A stretch of 64,000 bases of DNA. It comes from Longimicrobium sp. (lineage in GTDB: Bacteria; Gemmatimonadota; Gemmatimonadetes; Longimicrobiales; Longimicrobiaceae). Below the pieces are notes generated by a model, which was given only the letters and a program-made list of their open reading frames with translations, made no database searches and was not told the DNA's origin. Both the position numbers and the translations under genes were made by a program. Below, one piece after another: positions 9,601-18,994 of the stretch; the stretch's first letter is position 1; the number at the start of each line of letters is the position of its first letter. The stretch is from NCBI RefSeq assembly GCF_035474595.1, contig NZ_DATIND010000091.1:1-64000 (forward strand), in the 5' to 3' direction.

Positions 9601-12096
9601 GTACTTCGCCACCGGGCAGGTGGCGTTGCCGTCGCGGGTGTCGCCGGAGTTCAGCCCCGTGCACCCGTTCTGGCGGCGGATGGCGCGGATCGCCTCGCGC
9701 ACGGCGCCGGGCGAGAGCGCGCCGTCCTCGTAGTTCCACCCGTTGGCCGCGCCGTCGCTCGAGGTCACGTCGAACTTCACCAGGTGGATGTGCTGCCCGA
9801 TGATGTCGGTGGGCGTCTGCACCTGGAAGTCGTCCACGCGGTACTCGGGCGGAATCAGGTTCACCAGGTGGTAGGTGAGGCACGAGTTGTTTTGCGCGCG
9901 GAAGAAGAGCGGCTCGGGCGCGCGCGTGCCGTTGACGAACCCGGCGACGTCCGCCCAGAGCGCGAACATGCGGTGCTGGGAGAAGGACCAGCGCGCCTTG
10001 TTGTACAGCGCGGTGATCTGGAACCCCGCGGCCTTGTAGTCCAGCGAGTCGCCCATCCGCACCCCGCGGATGCCGCACGGGTCGGCGAAGGGGGCGCCGG
10101 GCGCGGGGGGAAGCCCGTTCGTCTCGAAGGTTCCCGTCGACGCCCAGCTGTTGGCGATGGGCGTGGTGTAGCCCAGCCGCGCGTGGTAGCGCATGGCCGC
10201 CAGCTCCGTGGCCGTGCCGTTGTTGGCCAGCGTGGTGACGGTCAGCAGCGAGTCGTGCTTGCTGAAGTCGCGCGTGTTCAGCGCCGGGAAGGTGGCCACG
10301 CCGCCGGTGACCACGTGCCGCCGCAGCCCGCCGTCGAACGCCAGGTCCATCGGCGGCTGGGGCGGGCGGTGGCCCGCGACGCCGGGGATGTAGAAGGGGT
10401 AGCCCGGCACGCTGTCGGTCGGCAGCGGCGCCAGCGCGTAGGTGGGCATGGGGACCACCGCGGGGATCGGCGTTCCCACGGCGATCTCGCCGTCGGGCAG
10501 GGCGCGCGCGCCGGCGGCGGGGCGCCCGCTGGCGTCGAGCACCGTGCCGCCCTCGAAGACGTCGTGGTTCCTCCACAATCCCCACATCCCCTGCGCGAAG
10601 TGGGGATAGAAGTGGCAGTGGAAGATGGCGTCACCCGGCGTGTCGTTGCGGTTGCCGCTGCCGCCATAGGTGATCTCGTACGTGTACTCCCCGCCCGGCC
10701 CGATGGCCTGGCTGTCCTTGTAGCTGGAGTTCACGTCGTTGGGCGTGTTCGTCCACTGGTGCGCGTGCAGGTGGAAGATGTGGTGCTCCTTGGGCCCCGC
10801 GTGAAGGTTCCGGATCTTCACGTGATCGTTGATGTAGCTGTGGAAGACGTTCGACGGGTCTTCCGGGAAGAGCGCCTTGGTGGCCCGGGGCCCGGGGACG
10901 GGCGGGTGCGCCGGGTCGAAGTCCGCCGCCGCGGGGACGTCGACGACCATCGCGGGATCGCCGACGGCCCAGGAGGAAAGGAAGAACTCCTCGAACTTGC
11001 AGTCGTTGCACCTCCACATCGGCCCCAGCCCGAAGCGGTTGGCCAGGATCTCGGCGCCGATGCCGCCGGTGCCGTAGTTGATGGCGAAGGCGTCGCGCCC
11101 GCCCTGCAGGGTGAACTTGAAGGTCGTGCTGTCGAAGATGGGGTTGAACGCCTGCACCAGCCCCACCTCGTCGTGGAAGATCACCGTGTGCTCGCGGAAC
11201 GGCTTCAGCCGGTCAGGGAAGACGGGAACGACCGGGGTGGGATAGGCCGACGACGCGAAGTTGCCGCGGTTGGGGCCGGTGATGATGGCGCTGATGTCGC
11301 TCCACACGATGGTGTCGCCCTTCAGCATGTTCAGGATGGGGCGCCCGGCCAGCGGATGGGCGCCCGGGTAGAGGGCGGTGTAGCTGATCTTGGGATACCC
11401 GTTCACCGTCTGCGCCACGCCCGAGACCAGCGAGGCCAGCCGCATGTCCTCGGCGGTCACCTGGCTGCGGTAGTACTCGGCGCCCGCGGGCTCCACGTTC
11501 ACGGCGCCGAACAGGCCGCGGTCGATCTGCCCGCCGTCGCCCTCGCCGCCGGTCATCTGCGCGGTGGAGTAGAGGAGGTGCGTTCCCTCCTTCTCCGCGA
11601 AGAGCGTGTAGGTGATGGAGGCGCCCGGGCCCACCAGCCCGCTTGCGTTCTTCTGCACCCACGAGCCGTCGTCCACGATGCTGTTCACCAGCTGCATCCC
11701 GTTCACGTGGATGGACACCTGGCGGGTGCTGTCGGGGTGCGCGGCGTTGCGGACGGAGAGCAGGTTGCGCAGCGTGATCTGCAGGCACTCGCCCGCGTTC
11801 ACGCGCAGGACCAGCGGGCGCGGGCGGCGGCCGGCGCGCAGCTGCGCGTTGCCGGCGCTCGCGGCGCCGCCGGTGCTGCTGACCACGTCCTGCTCCAGCG
11901 CGAACATCAGCGCGTCGGGGGCGTTGGCGCCCAGGCGGTTGTACCACACGAACTGCTCCAGGGCCGCCACCCGGGCGACCTTGGTCTTCGTGCACTGCGC
12001 GGAAAGCGGCGCCGCGCCGGCCGCCGCCAGGAGCAGCGCCAGCGCAATGCGGGGTGTGCCGCGGCCGGGCGGCCGGGGTCGGTGTTGCCAGACCAT
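6667..12096 (-). CDS. Giant secreted multicopper-oxidase-like protein B (1,809 aa)
   Basis: Second paralogue. ATG at 12096 is preceded by GGAGGAG at good spacing and starts a signal peptide (IALALLLAAAGAAPLSAQ). The longer frame to 12255 has no signal sequence at its start and was rejected. Ligand-type motifs: HHIFHLHAHQW near residue 442, HCHFYPHFAQGMWGLW near 494, QHIHLVKFD near 760, THDHFGPSTHQQ near 875, LHGHIWEQEP near 1702, and GHGPGEHFD just after. A Thr/Ala/Ser-rich, sequence-variable stretch near residues 1220-1380 looks like a linker between two large halves. The tail is CTMDPQTGQTVC. Family knowledge supports a multicopper oxidase fold, and a secreted metal-oxidising role is inferred from the neighbouring type II secretion genes. 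Confidence 0.85.
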   Translation of the reverse strand: MVWQHRPRPPGRGTPRIALALLLAAAGAAPLSAQCTKTKVARVAALEQFVWYNRLGANAPDALMFALEQDVVSSTGGAASAGNAQLRAGRRPRPLVLRVNAGECLQITLRNLLSVRNAAHPDSTRQVSIHVNGMQLVNSIVDDGSWVQKNASGLVGPGASITYTLFAEKEGTHLLYSTAQMTGGEGDGGQIDRGLFGAVNVEPAGAEYYRSQVTAEDMRLASLVSGVAQTVNGYPKISYTALYPGAHPLAGRPILNMLKGDTIVWSDISAIITGPNRGNFASSAYPTPVVPVFPDRLKPFREHTVIFHDEVGLVQAFNPIFDSTTFKFTLQGGRDAFAINYGTGGIGAEILANRFGLGPMWRCNDCKFEEFFLSSWAVGDPAMVVDVPAAADFDPAHPPVPGPRATKALFPEDPSNVFHSYINDHVKIRNLHAGPKEHHIFHLHAHQWTNTPNDVNSSYKDSQAIGPGGEYTYEITYGGSGNRNDTPGDAIFHCHFYPHFAQGMWGLWRNHDVFEGGTVLDASGRPAAGARALPDGEIAVGTPIPAVVPMPTYALAPLPTDSVPGYPFYIPGVAGHRPPQPPMDLAFDGGLRRHVVTGGVATFPALNTRDFSKHDSLLTVTTLANNGTATELAAMRYHARLGYTTPIANSWASTGTFETNGLPPAPGAPFADPCGIRGVRMGDSLDYKAAGFQITALYNKARWSFSQHRMFALWADVAGFVNGTRAPEPLFFRAQNNSCLTYHLVNLIPPEYRVDDFQVQTPTDIIGQHIHLVKFDVTSSDGAANGWNYEDGALSPGAVREAIRAIRRQNGCTGLNSGDTRDGNATCPVAKYHTYTGFQGDTAWKGAQENIQRWWVDPVPRGGDTTALPTVFTHDHFGPSTHQQVGLYAGLLPEDRGTTWRDPETGTTFGGRFDGGPTSWRADILYAAAPTLNHREFGIQIADFSLAYGAEGFAGTSTRVPPINPPGKFEVGLPNLIRPPLAGQCPNGTSSALGCPEIISANDPGTMLINYRNEPVAMRVRNHPNNSQSAGNGGDLSLAYSNEPFRQDARFDSIGPYGRRPGEQDRDPFTPLMRTYEDDRILVRLLVGAHEEGHNWGINGTRWLFERLSPNSGYRASQMAGISEWHEFNLNPLMTNRLDTLADYQYRGGSAVDDQWHGQWGVIRAYRRTRTDLLRLSTTAPVSTSLNAADADAAAGRKATLSGASTFSTASTFPNPNDPATWEGDVATLDASASTATATQQQAFATGTATASDSVQAGYGTESEGGIDHETFDYDPAAGQETLTTSDPNVATKSPSLALQQDATSVSSAAVIAPDESFAPATTTYTSQPGSLNVGFWGVCPRVAPLRVFEVSAIPATALPNGRLTYNTRTTNGGPLYDPTAVVYVFDADLVSGKLNRNPEPLVLRANAGDCILVRLRNRLPATLPDSSGFNTLPVIVDRFNANQVRPSSRVGLQAQLLSLDVQRSDGASIGLNRNTTVAPGRWRWYQWYAGTVLPTGTGRLRARPVEFGAVNLVSPDRIQHSNKGAFAALVVEPSLTHWTVNPANRAEAVVRRDSDNGVAFKEGVLLFQDDVNLRFGSAATLPAVSCAHPDGPVPAACATSTTGVATHTFAAGSAVPNTAQAEDPEDSGQKGLNYRTEPMWFRMGFAPDAELGFTRGLQFNDVLKNDSAQTPIFRPVAGDSVRLRVLEPQGHARNHTFVLHGHIWEQEPYGRNSRAIIHNPLSEWKGARDGHGPGEHFDIVPRHGAGGLYRVPGDYLFRDEASFGFDGGIWGILRVLANSVGTTSPTPAPMEPVDSCTMDPQTGQTVCQ

Positions 12097-12327
12097 GATG
12101 GGGCTCCTCCGTGGGACCGGTGAGCGGGACGGCGGCGGCCGCGGCTCGTGGCGCGCGCCGCCGGATGGGGGTGATGCGAGGCGGGGCTTTCTCCTGGGAA
12201 CCGGGTGGGCGGAGAGGGTGGATAGCGGCTTCCAGAGGCAAGCGCCGCTCCCCACTAACGTTTACCGCCAACTAGATGCAGAGCCGGGAGATGCGGCGAA
12301 GGTGCGACAAAGCGTCCTCTCCCCGCG

Positions 12328-12374
12328 CGCACAGAAGGTGTGCACGGGCGCTGGATGGCGGCACAGGTTCTGTG
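12328..12374 (-). promoter_or_regulatory. Conserved palindrome pair upstream of oxidase B
   Basis: CGCACA-GAAGG-TGTGCA at 12328-12344 and CACAG-GTT-CTGTG at 12362-12374. They have the same arrangement as upstream of oxidases A and C, about 230-280 bases before the ATG. Confidence 0.6.
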
Positions 12375-12499
12375 TAGCGGATGAGAGGGAAGGGAGATGC
12401 GGGTCGTCCGAGAGATGGATCGCATTATTGAGGAGATTCGATCGGGTTATTTCTCGCGGGGGATGAGGCTGGTGCGTCTCCCCACGCCGCGGACCCCTG

Positions 12500-12655
12500 A
12501 CCCCGTCCACCAAAACCGACTGGGGGGAGGGGGAGACCTCATCGCGAGGAGAGGCTTTCAGTGCGGAACGGAGACATCCTGCCCGCCTTGCTGGCCCTCT
12601 CCCCCGGCCCCTCCGCCCGCTCCGCGCGGGAGGGGAGAACTCAGTGCATGGCGAG
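12500..12655. repeat. Dispersed GC-rich hairpin repeat (copy 2)
   Basis: Two conserved halves, each with a long G-run against a C-run: a GGGGGGAGGGGGAGACCTCA type half and a CTCCGCCCGCTCCGCGC type half. A 'CATCCTGCCCGCC' spacer joins them. Near-identical sequence recurs in other intergenic gaps of this window in both orientations. Confidence 0.7.
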
Positions 12656-12779
12656 CCTTCGTCGCATCGCCGCAATGCCGGGGTGGGGTTCGCGGGGGAC
12701 GCTGGAACGCGCGGCAAGCCTGGACTGCGGTGAGTATCTTCGTCCTGATCGAGCGGTGATTACTCCATCCGCGCGAGAG

Positions 12780-12816
12780 AAAAAAGCCCGGCCCGCGGAT
12801 GTCTCCGCGGGCCGGG
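12780..12816 (-). terminator. Rho-independent terminator of multicopper oxidase C
   Basis: CCCGGCCCGCGGA...TCCGCGGGCCGGG at 12787-12816 with AAAAAA on the left (a U-run in the minus-strand transcript). Third copy of the terminator shared by the oxidase genes. Confidence 0.85.
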
Positions 12817-12861
12817 GTTGAAGTGTGCCCGATCCGGAATCTCAGTCCATCGCCCTCGCCG

Positions 12862-15800
12862 TCAGTTGCAGACGGTGGCGCCGGTCTGCGGATCTACCGT
12901 GCAGTTGTCCAGCGTGGCGCTCCCCTGCCCGGGGTTCGACGCGCCGCCGGTGGTCGTCGTGGTCGTGGCGCCCGAGGGCGGCAGCACGCGCAGGATTCCC
13001 CAGATCCCGAAATCGAAGCCGAACGCGGCCTCGTCGCGGAACAGGTAGTCGCCCGGCACGCGGTTGATGCTGCCTGCGCCGTGCCGCGGGATCACCTCGA
13101 AGTGCTCGCCGGGGCCGTGGCCGTCGCGCGAGCCCTTCCACTCGCTCCACGGGTTGTGCGCGATCACCCGCGAGCTGTCGGCGTACGGCTCCTGCTCCCA
13201 CACGTGCCCGTGCAGCACGAACACGTGGTTGCGCGCGTGCCCCTGCGGCTCCAGCACCCGCAGCCGCACGCTGTCGCCCGCCGTCACCCGGAAGATGGGC
13301 GTCTGCGCCGAGTCGCCCTGCAGCACCGACTTGAACTGCAGGTTGCGCGTCAGGCCGAAGTCCGCGTCGGGCGCGAACCCCTTCCGGAACCAGAGCGGCT
13401 CGGTGCGGTAGTTCAGCCCCTTCTCGCCGCTGTCCTCGGCGTCGTCCTCGCCGCCCAGGTTGGGCACCGGCGCGCCCGCCGCGAAGGTGTGGCTGGCGAT
13501 GCCGCTGGCCGTCCTGCACTCCGGCGGCAGCTCGCCGTCCAGCGGCGCGGCGCAGTTCACCGCCGGAAGGGTGACGGCGCTGCCGAACAGCAGGTTCACG
13601 TCGTCCTGGAAGAGGAGCACCCCCTCCTTGAACAGCGTGGCCCCGGTGCTCCGGTTCTGGATCACCGCGGCGGCGCGGTTGGCCGGGTTCACCACCCACT
13701 TGGTGTTGGCCGGCTCCACGATCAGCGCCGCGATGGCGCCCTTGTTGGAGTGCTGGATGCGGTCCGACGAGGTCAGGTTGATGGCCCCGAACTCGGCCGG
13801 CGTGGCGCGCAGGTGCCCGTTCGACATCGGGTACACCGTGCCCGCGTACCACTGGTACCACCGCCACCCGCCGGGGGCCACCGTGGTGTTGCGGTTGGCG
13901 CCCACCTGCGAGCCGTCGGAGTACTGCACGTCCAGCGAAACCAGCTGCGCGTGCAGCCCGACCCGGGCCGACGGCACCACCTGGTTGGCGTTGAACTGGT
14001 CCACGATCATCGGCAGGGTGTTGAACCCGTTGATGTCGGGAAGCGCGTTCGGCAGCCGGTTGCGCAGCCGCACCAGCACGCAGTCGCCCGCGTTGGCGCG
14101 CAGGATCAGCGGCTCGGGGTTGCGCGTGAGCTTTCCGCTCACCAGGTCGGCGTCGTACACGTAGACCACGGCCGTGGGGTCGTACAGCGGCCCGCCGTTG
14201 GTGGTCCGCGTGTTGTACACCAGCCGGCCGCCCGGCAGCGCCGTGGCCGGGATGGCGCTGATCTCGTACAGGCGCAGCGGCGCCAGCCGCGGGCACACCC
14301 CCCAGAAGCCCACGTTGCCAGACCCCGAGATGCTCTGGAACACCGGCGCGCTCGACGTGCCGCTCGAGGTGCCGTTGGCCGACATCGACAGCGTGCCCGG
14401 CGACGCCGGGGCCGTGGACGCCGTGTCGGCGGTGAGCTGGGTGCTGCTCGGCTGCAGCGCCTTGCTGGGCGCGTTGGGGTCCGAGGTGGCCACGTACTCG
14501 GTGCCCGTATCCGGGTCGTACTCGAAGATGTCGTACTGGATCCCGCCCTGCGCGTCGTTGCCGTACCCCGCCTGCACGCTGTCGCTGCTGGTGGCGATGG
14601 CCGTGGCGTTCATCGTCGACGTGCCCGGCTGCGCCGTCGCGGGCGAGGTGGGAGACGTGGCGTCGAGCGTGGCCACGTCGCCCTTCCAGGTGGTCGAATC
14701 GTCCGACGCCGGGAAGGTGGTGCTGGTGCGGTACGCCGTCTCGCCGTCGCTGTGGGCGCGGCGGCCGGCGGCCGCGTCCTTCAGCGCGCCGTCGCGGCTG
14801 CTGGACACCGGGCGGAAGTCGTCCAGCCGGGCCAGGTCCTTCCGCGGCGAGCGGTAGGCGCGAATGATCCCCCAGGTGCCGTTCCACTGGTCGTCCACGG
14901 CGCTGCCGCCGCGGTACTGGAAGTCGGCCACGGTGTCGCTCTTGTTGGCCAGCAGCGGGTTCAGCGCGAACTCGTGCCACTCGCTGATCCCCGCCATCTG
15001 GCTGGCCCGGAAGCCGGAGTTGGGCTCCAGCCGCTCGAACAGCCAGCGCGTGGCGTTGATCCCCCAGTTGTGCCCCTCCTCGTGCGCGCCCACGAGAAGG
15101 CGGATGAGGATGCGGTCGTCCTCGTACGTCCGCATGAGCGGCGTGTACGGGTCGCGCGGCAGCTCGCCCACCCGCGCGCCGTACGGCCCGAAGGTGTTCA
15201 GCCGCGTGTCGCGCCGGATGGGGCGGCTGCTGTACGCCAGCGACAGGTCGCCCGTGGTGTCGGCCGGCTGCGAGTTCGTCGCGGGATTCCTGACCCGCAG
15301 CGCCAGCGGCTCGTTGCGGTAGTTGATCAGCATCGTCCCCGGGTCGTCGGCCGAGATGATCTCCGGGCAGCCGAGCGCCGACGACGAGCCGTTGGGGCAG
15401 GTTCCCGCCAGCGGGGGACGAAGGAGGTGCGGGAGGCCCACGTCGATCTTGCCCGGCGGGTTGATGGGCGGCGTGCGCCCGGCGCTCCCCGCGAAGCCCT
15501 CCTGCCCGTACGCCAGCGAGAAGTCGGCGATCTGGATGCCGAACTCGCGGAAGCTGCGCCTGGGCGCCGACGGGTAGAGGATGTCGGCCCGCCAGCTGGT
15601 GGGCCCGCCGTCGAACCGCGTGCCGTAGAACACGGTGGGGTTCTCGGGGTCGCGCCACTGCGTGGCCGAGTCCTCGGGCAGCAGCCCGGCGTACAGCCCG
15701 GTCTGCTGGTGCGTGCTGGGCCCGAAGTGGTCGTGCGTGAAGATGGTGGGCAGCGGCGTGCTGGTTCCCGCGCCGCGCGGCACCGCGTCCACCCACCAGC

Positions 15801-18357
15801 GCTGCAGGTTCTCCTGCGCCCCCTTCCAGGCGGTGTCGCCCTGGAAGCCGGCGTAGGGGTGATACTGCGCCACCGGGCACGCCGTCGTCCCGTCGCGGGC
15901 GTCGCCCGAGTTGCGGCCGGTGCAGCCGTTCTGCAGGCGGATGGCGCGGATGATCTCGCGCACCGCGTCGGGCGCCAGCGCGCCGTCCTCGTAGTTCCAC
16001 CCGTTCGCCGCGCCGTCGGACGAGGTCACGTCGAACTTCACCAGGTGGATGTGCTGCCCGATGATGTCGGTGGGCGTCTGCACCTGGAAGTCGTCGACCT
16101 TGTAGTCCTTGGGGATCAGGTTGACCAGGTGGTAGGTGAGGCAGGCGTTGTTGCGCGCCCGGAAGAAGAGCGGCTCCGGCGCCTTCGTCCGCGCGGTGAA
16201 GCCCGCCACGTCGCCCCACAGGCTGAACATGCGGTGCTGGCCGTAGCTCCACTGCGCCTTGTTGTAGAACGCGGTGATCTGGATCCCCGCCGCCTTGTAG
16301 TCCACCGAGTCGCCCATCCGCACCCCGCGAATCCCGCACGGGTCGGCGAAGGGGGCGCCCGGCGCGGCCGGCAGGCCGTTCGTCTCGAACGTCCCGTTGG
16401 TCGTCCACAGGTTGGCGATCGGCGTGGTGTAGCCCAGGCGCGCGTGGAAGCGCATGGCCACCTGCTCGTCGGTGGTTCCCGTGTTCGGGAGCCAGTTCAC
16501 GGTCAGCAGCGAGTCGGCCTTGCTGAAGTCGCGCGTGTTCAGCGCCGGGAAGACCGAGACGCCGCCGGTGACCACGTGCCGCGGCAGCCCGCCGTCGAAG
16601 GCGAGATCGAGCGGCGGCTGCGGCGGACGGTGGCCCGCGACGCCGGGGATGTAGAAGGGGAAGCCCTTCATGCTGTCGGTGGGCAGCGGCGCCAGCGCGT
16701 AGGTCGGCATCGGCACCACCGCGGGGATCGGCGCGCCGGCGGCGATCTCGCCGTCGGGAAGCGCGCGCGCGCCGGGGGCGGGACGGCCGTTCACGTCCAG
16801 CACGGTGCCGCCCTCGAACACGTCGTGGTTGCGCCACAGCCCCCACATCCCCTGCGCGAAGTGGGGATAGAAGTGGCAGTGGAAGATGGCGTCACCCGGC
16901 GTGTCGTTGCGGTTGCCGCTGCCGCCGTAGGTGATCTCGTAGGTGAACGCCCCGCCGGGACCGATCGCCTGGCTGTCCTTGTAGTTGGAGAGCGAGTCGT
17001 TCGGCGTGTTGATCCACTGGTGCGCGTGCAGGTGGAAGATGTGGTGCTCCTTCGGACCGGCGTGAAGGTTCCGGATCTTCACGTGGTCGTTGATGTAGCT
17101 GTGGAAGACGTTGCTCGGGTCGTCGGGGAAGAGCGCCTTGGTCGCCCGGGGCCCCGGTGCCGGCGGGTGCAGCGGGTCGAAGTCCGCCGCGGCGGGAACG
17201 TCGACCACCATCGCCGGGTCGCCCACGGCCCAGGCGGAGAGGAAGAACTCCTCGAACTTGCAGTCGTTGCACTTCCACATCGGGCCCAGGCCGAAGCGGT
17301 TGGCCAGGATCTCGGCCCCGATGCCGCCGGTGCCGTAGTTGATGGCGAAGGCGTCGCGCCCGCCCTGCAGCGTGTACTTGAAGGTGGTGCTGTCGAAGAT
17401 GGGGTTGAACGCCTGCACCAGCCCCACCTCGTCGTGGAAGATCACCGTGTGCTCGCGGAAGGGCTTCAGCCGGTCCGGGAACACGGGCACGGTGGGGTTG
17501 GCGTACGCCGCCGAGGCGAAGTTGCTGCGGTTGGGGCCGGTGATGATGGCGCTGATGTCGCTCCACACGAGGGTGTCGCCCTTCAGCATCGACAGGATCG
17601 GCCGCCCGGCCAGCGGGCCCGAGGCGTAGCTCGCCAGGTAGTTGATCTTGGGATAGCCGTTGGCCGTCTGCGCGTTCCCCGCCGCGTCCAGCGAGGCCAG
17701 GCGCATGTCCTCGGCCGTCACCTGGCTGCGGTAGTACTCGGCGCCCGCGGGCTCCACGTTCACCGCGCCGAACAGGCCGCGCCCGATCTGCCCGCCGTTG
17801 CCCTCGCCGCCCGTCATCTGCGCGGTGGAGTACAGGAGGTAGGTGCCCTCCTTCTCCGCGAACAGCAGGTAGGTGAGGGACGAGCCGGGAGAGACCAGCG
17901 AGCTGGCGTTGGCCTGCACCGCGCTCCCGTCGTCGGCGATGGTGCGCACCAGCTGCATCCCGTTCACGTGGATCGAGACGTCGCGGGTGCTGTCCGGGTG
18001 CGTGGGCCCGGCCGGCGAAAGCAGGTTGCGCAGGGTGATCTGCAGGCACTCGCCCGCGTTCACGCGCAGGACGAGCGGACGCGGGCGGCGGCCGGCGCGC
18101 AGCTGCGCGTTCCCGGCGCTCGCGGCGCCGCCGGTGCTGCTGACCACGTCCTGCTCCAGCGCGAACATCAGCGCGTCGGGGGCGTTGGCGCCCAGGCGGT
18201 TGTACCAGATGAACTGCTCCAGGGCCGCCACGCGGGCGACCTTGGTCTTCGCGCACTGCGCCGCCAGCGGCGCCGCGCCGGCCAGCGTCAGCAGCAGCAT
18301 GGCCACCAGCCGCGCCGCTCCGCGCCAGGGTGGTAGGGATGGGGATGCACTTCGCAT
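12862..18357 (-). CDS. Giant secreted multicopper-oxidase-like protein C (1,831 aa)
   Basis: Third paralogue and the first to be transcribed from the right. ATG at 18357 opens a signal peptide (LVAMLLLTLAGAAPLAAQ). The ribosome site is weaker than for A and B (only an AGGA about 13 bases upstream). It carries the same His motifs: HHIFHLHAHQW near residue 440, HCHFYPHF near 495, THDHFGPSTHQQ near 875, and LHGHVWEQEP near 1720. It has a longer Thr/Ser/Ala linker than B around residues 1215-1400 and a Thr-rich stretch before the CTVDPQTGATVC tail. Divergence is concentrated in linkers while motif blocks are nearly invariant, as expected for retained duplicates under selection. Confidence 0.85.
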   Translation of the reverse strand: MRSASPSLPPWRGAARLVAMLLLTLAGAAPLAAQCAKTKVARVAALEQFIWYNRLGANAPDALMFALEQDVVSSTGGAASAGNAQLRAGRRPRPLVLRVNAGECLQITLRNLLSPAGPTHPDSTRDVSIHVNGMQLVRTIADDGSAVQANASSLVSPGSSLTYLLFAEKEGTYLLYSTAQMTGGEGNGGQIGRGLFGAVNVEPAGAEYYRSQVTAEDMRLASLDAAGNAQTANGYPKINYLASYASGPLAGRPILSMLKGDTLVWSDISAIITGPNRSNFASAAYANPTVPVFPDRLKPFREHTVIFHDEVGLVQAFNPIFDSTTFKYTLQGGRDAFAINYGTGGIGAEILANRFGLGPMWKCNDCKFEEFFLSAWAVGDPAMVVDVPAAADFDPLHPPAPGPRATKALFPDDPSNVFHSYINDHVKIRNLHAGPKEHHIFHLHAHQWINTPNDSLSNYKDSQAIGPGGAFTYEITYGGSGNRNDTPGDAIFHCHFYPHFAQGMWGLWRNHDVFEGGTVLDVNGRPAPGARALPDGEIAAGAPIPAVVPMPTYALAPLPTDSMKGFPFYIPGVAGHRPPQPPLDLAFDGGLPRHVVTGGVSVFPALNTRDFSKADSLLTVNWLPNTGTTDEQVAMRFHARLGYTTPIANLWTTNGTFETNGLPAAPGAPFADPCGIRGVRMGDSVDYKAAGIQITAFYNKAQWSYGQHRMFSLWGDVAGFTARTKAPEPLFFRARNNACLTYHLVNLIPKDYKVDDFQVQTPTDIIGQHIHLVKFDVTSSDGAANGWNYEDGALAPDAVREIIRAIRLQNGCTGRNSGDARDGTTACPVAQYHPYAGFQGDTAWKGAQENLQRWWVDAVPRGAGTSTPLPTIFTHDHFGPSTHQQTGLYAGLLPEDSATQWRDPENPTVFYGTRFDGGPTSWRADILYPSAPRRSFREFGIQIADFSLAYGQEGFAGSAGRTPPINPPGKIDVGLPHLLRPPLAGTCPNGSSSALGCPEIISADDPGTMLINYRNEPLALRVRNPATNSQPADTTGDLSLAYSSRPIRRDTRLNTFGPYGARVGELPRDPYTPLMRTYEDDRILIRLLVGAHEEGHNWGINATRWLFERLEPNSGFRASQMAGISEWHEFALNPLLANKSDTVADFQYRGGSAVDDQWNGTWGIIRAYRSPRKDLARLDDFRPVSSSRDGALKDAAAGRRAHSDGETAYRTSTTFPASDDSTTWKGDVATLDATSPTSPATAQPGTSTMNATAIATSSDSVQAGYGNDAQGGIQYDIFEYDPDTGTEYVATSDPNAPSKALQPSSTQLTADTASTAPASPGTLSMSANGTSSGTSSAPVFQSISGSGNVGFWGVCPRLAPLRLYEISAIPATALPGGRLVYNTRTTNGGPLYDPTAVVYVYDADLVSGKLTRNPEPLILRANAGDCVLVRLRNRLPNALPDINGFNTLPMIVDQFNANQVVPSARVGLHAQLVSLDVQYSDGSQVGANRNTTVAPGGWRWYQWYAGTVYPMSNGHLRATPAEFGAINLTSSDRIQHSNKGAIAALIVEPANTKWVVNPANRAAAVIQNRSTGATLFKEGVLLFQDDVNLLFGSAVTLPAVNCAAPLDGELPPECRTASGIASHTFAAGAPVPNLGGEDDAEDSGEKGLNYRTEPLWFRKGFAPDADFGLTRNLQFKSVLQGDSAQTPIFRVTAGDSVRLRVLEPQGHARNHVFVLHGHVWEQEPYADSSRVIAHNPWSEWKGSRDGHGPGEHFEVIPRHGAGSINRVPGDYLFRDEAAFGFDFGIWGILRVLPPSGATTTTTTGGASNPGQGSATLDNCTVDPQTGATVCN

Positions 18358-18662
18358 GGGCGTCGTCCGTCCTGCCTGGTGAATGGATGGTTCCGGGTGG
18401 GATTCCCCGCGCACCGGCGCCCGCGCCTCCGGCCTTTGCGGGAGCGTGCCCACGCCCGGGCGCGGTGAGACGCGCCGGGCGTCTGGAGACGTGTGGCGCC
18501 GCGGGTGCCGGCCATGCCGAGCCGGCGGGTACGCGGGCGCCGGTGCGCGGGGAATCCGCCGCCGCCCAAGGCACCATGCGTTCCACTACAGATGTTTTAC
18601 GCCAAGTATCTGCAAACCGGCGAGATGGCCCTCAACCAGACATTCCGCAACCCCGCCCCGCG
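18358..18662. other. Leader region of oxidase C
   Basis: About 300 bases between the palindrome pair and the gene. No ORF is supported. A TTTTACGCCAAGTA-type segment at about 18595-18610 matches corresponding segments upstream of A (about 6108) and B (about 12258), so core promoter or leader sequence is conserved in the three copies. Confidence 0.45.
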
Positions 18663-18708
18663 TGCACAGATGATGTGCAAGGGCGCCCGATCGAGCACAG
18701 GATCTGTG
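18663..18708 (-). promoter_or_regulatory. Conserved palindrome pair upstream of oxidase C
   Basis: TGCACA-GATGA-TGTGCA (perfect arms) at 18663-18679 and CACAG-GAT-CTGTG (perfect arms) at 18696-18708. Best-preserved copy of the element found before all three oxidase genes. Confidence 0.65.
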
Positions 18709-18994
18709 TATCGGACGAGCAGGACGGGAGGGAGACGACGAGCGGCATGAGCGTCACTAAGTCACTGCTATTACACAACTAAGTAGCAGATGCAACAATC
18801 CCGCTGTGCGACGGAATGCGTGATGACGGAGATAACGATGGGTTCAGAAACATCTGGGGACGAGCAGAAGCAGCAATTCACACTTTATGGTCACGAGAAC
18901 CGGCGAAAGGCGAGCGGCAGTAATCCCGAACACGCACCGTTAGTGACAATCAAGGTAACGAGAGATGAAGAGTCCTTCACGTCAGGCCGGCGCC

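Noticed and set aside
7273-18336. Long plus-strand open frames opposite oxidases B and C
   Set aside because: Same shadow effect of GC-saturated third positions; no start signal or recognisable motif.
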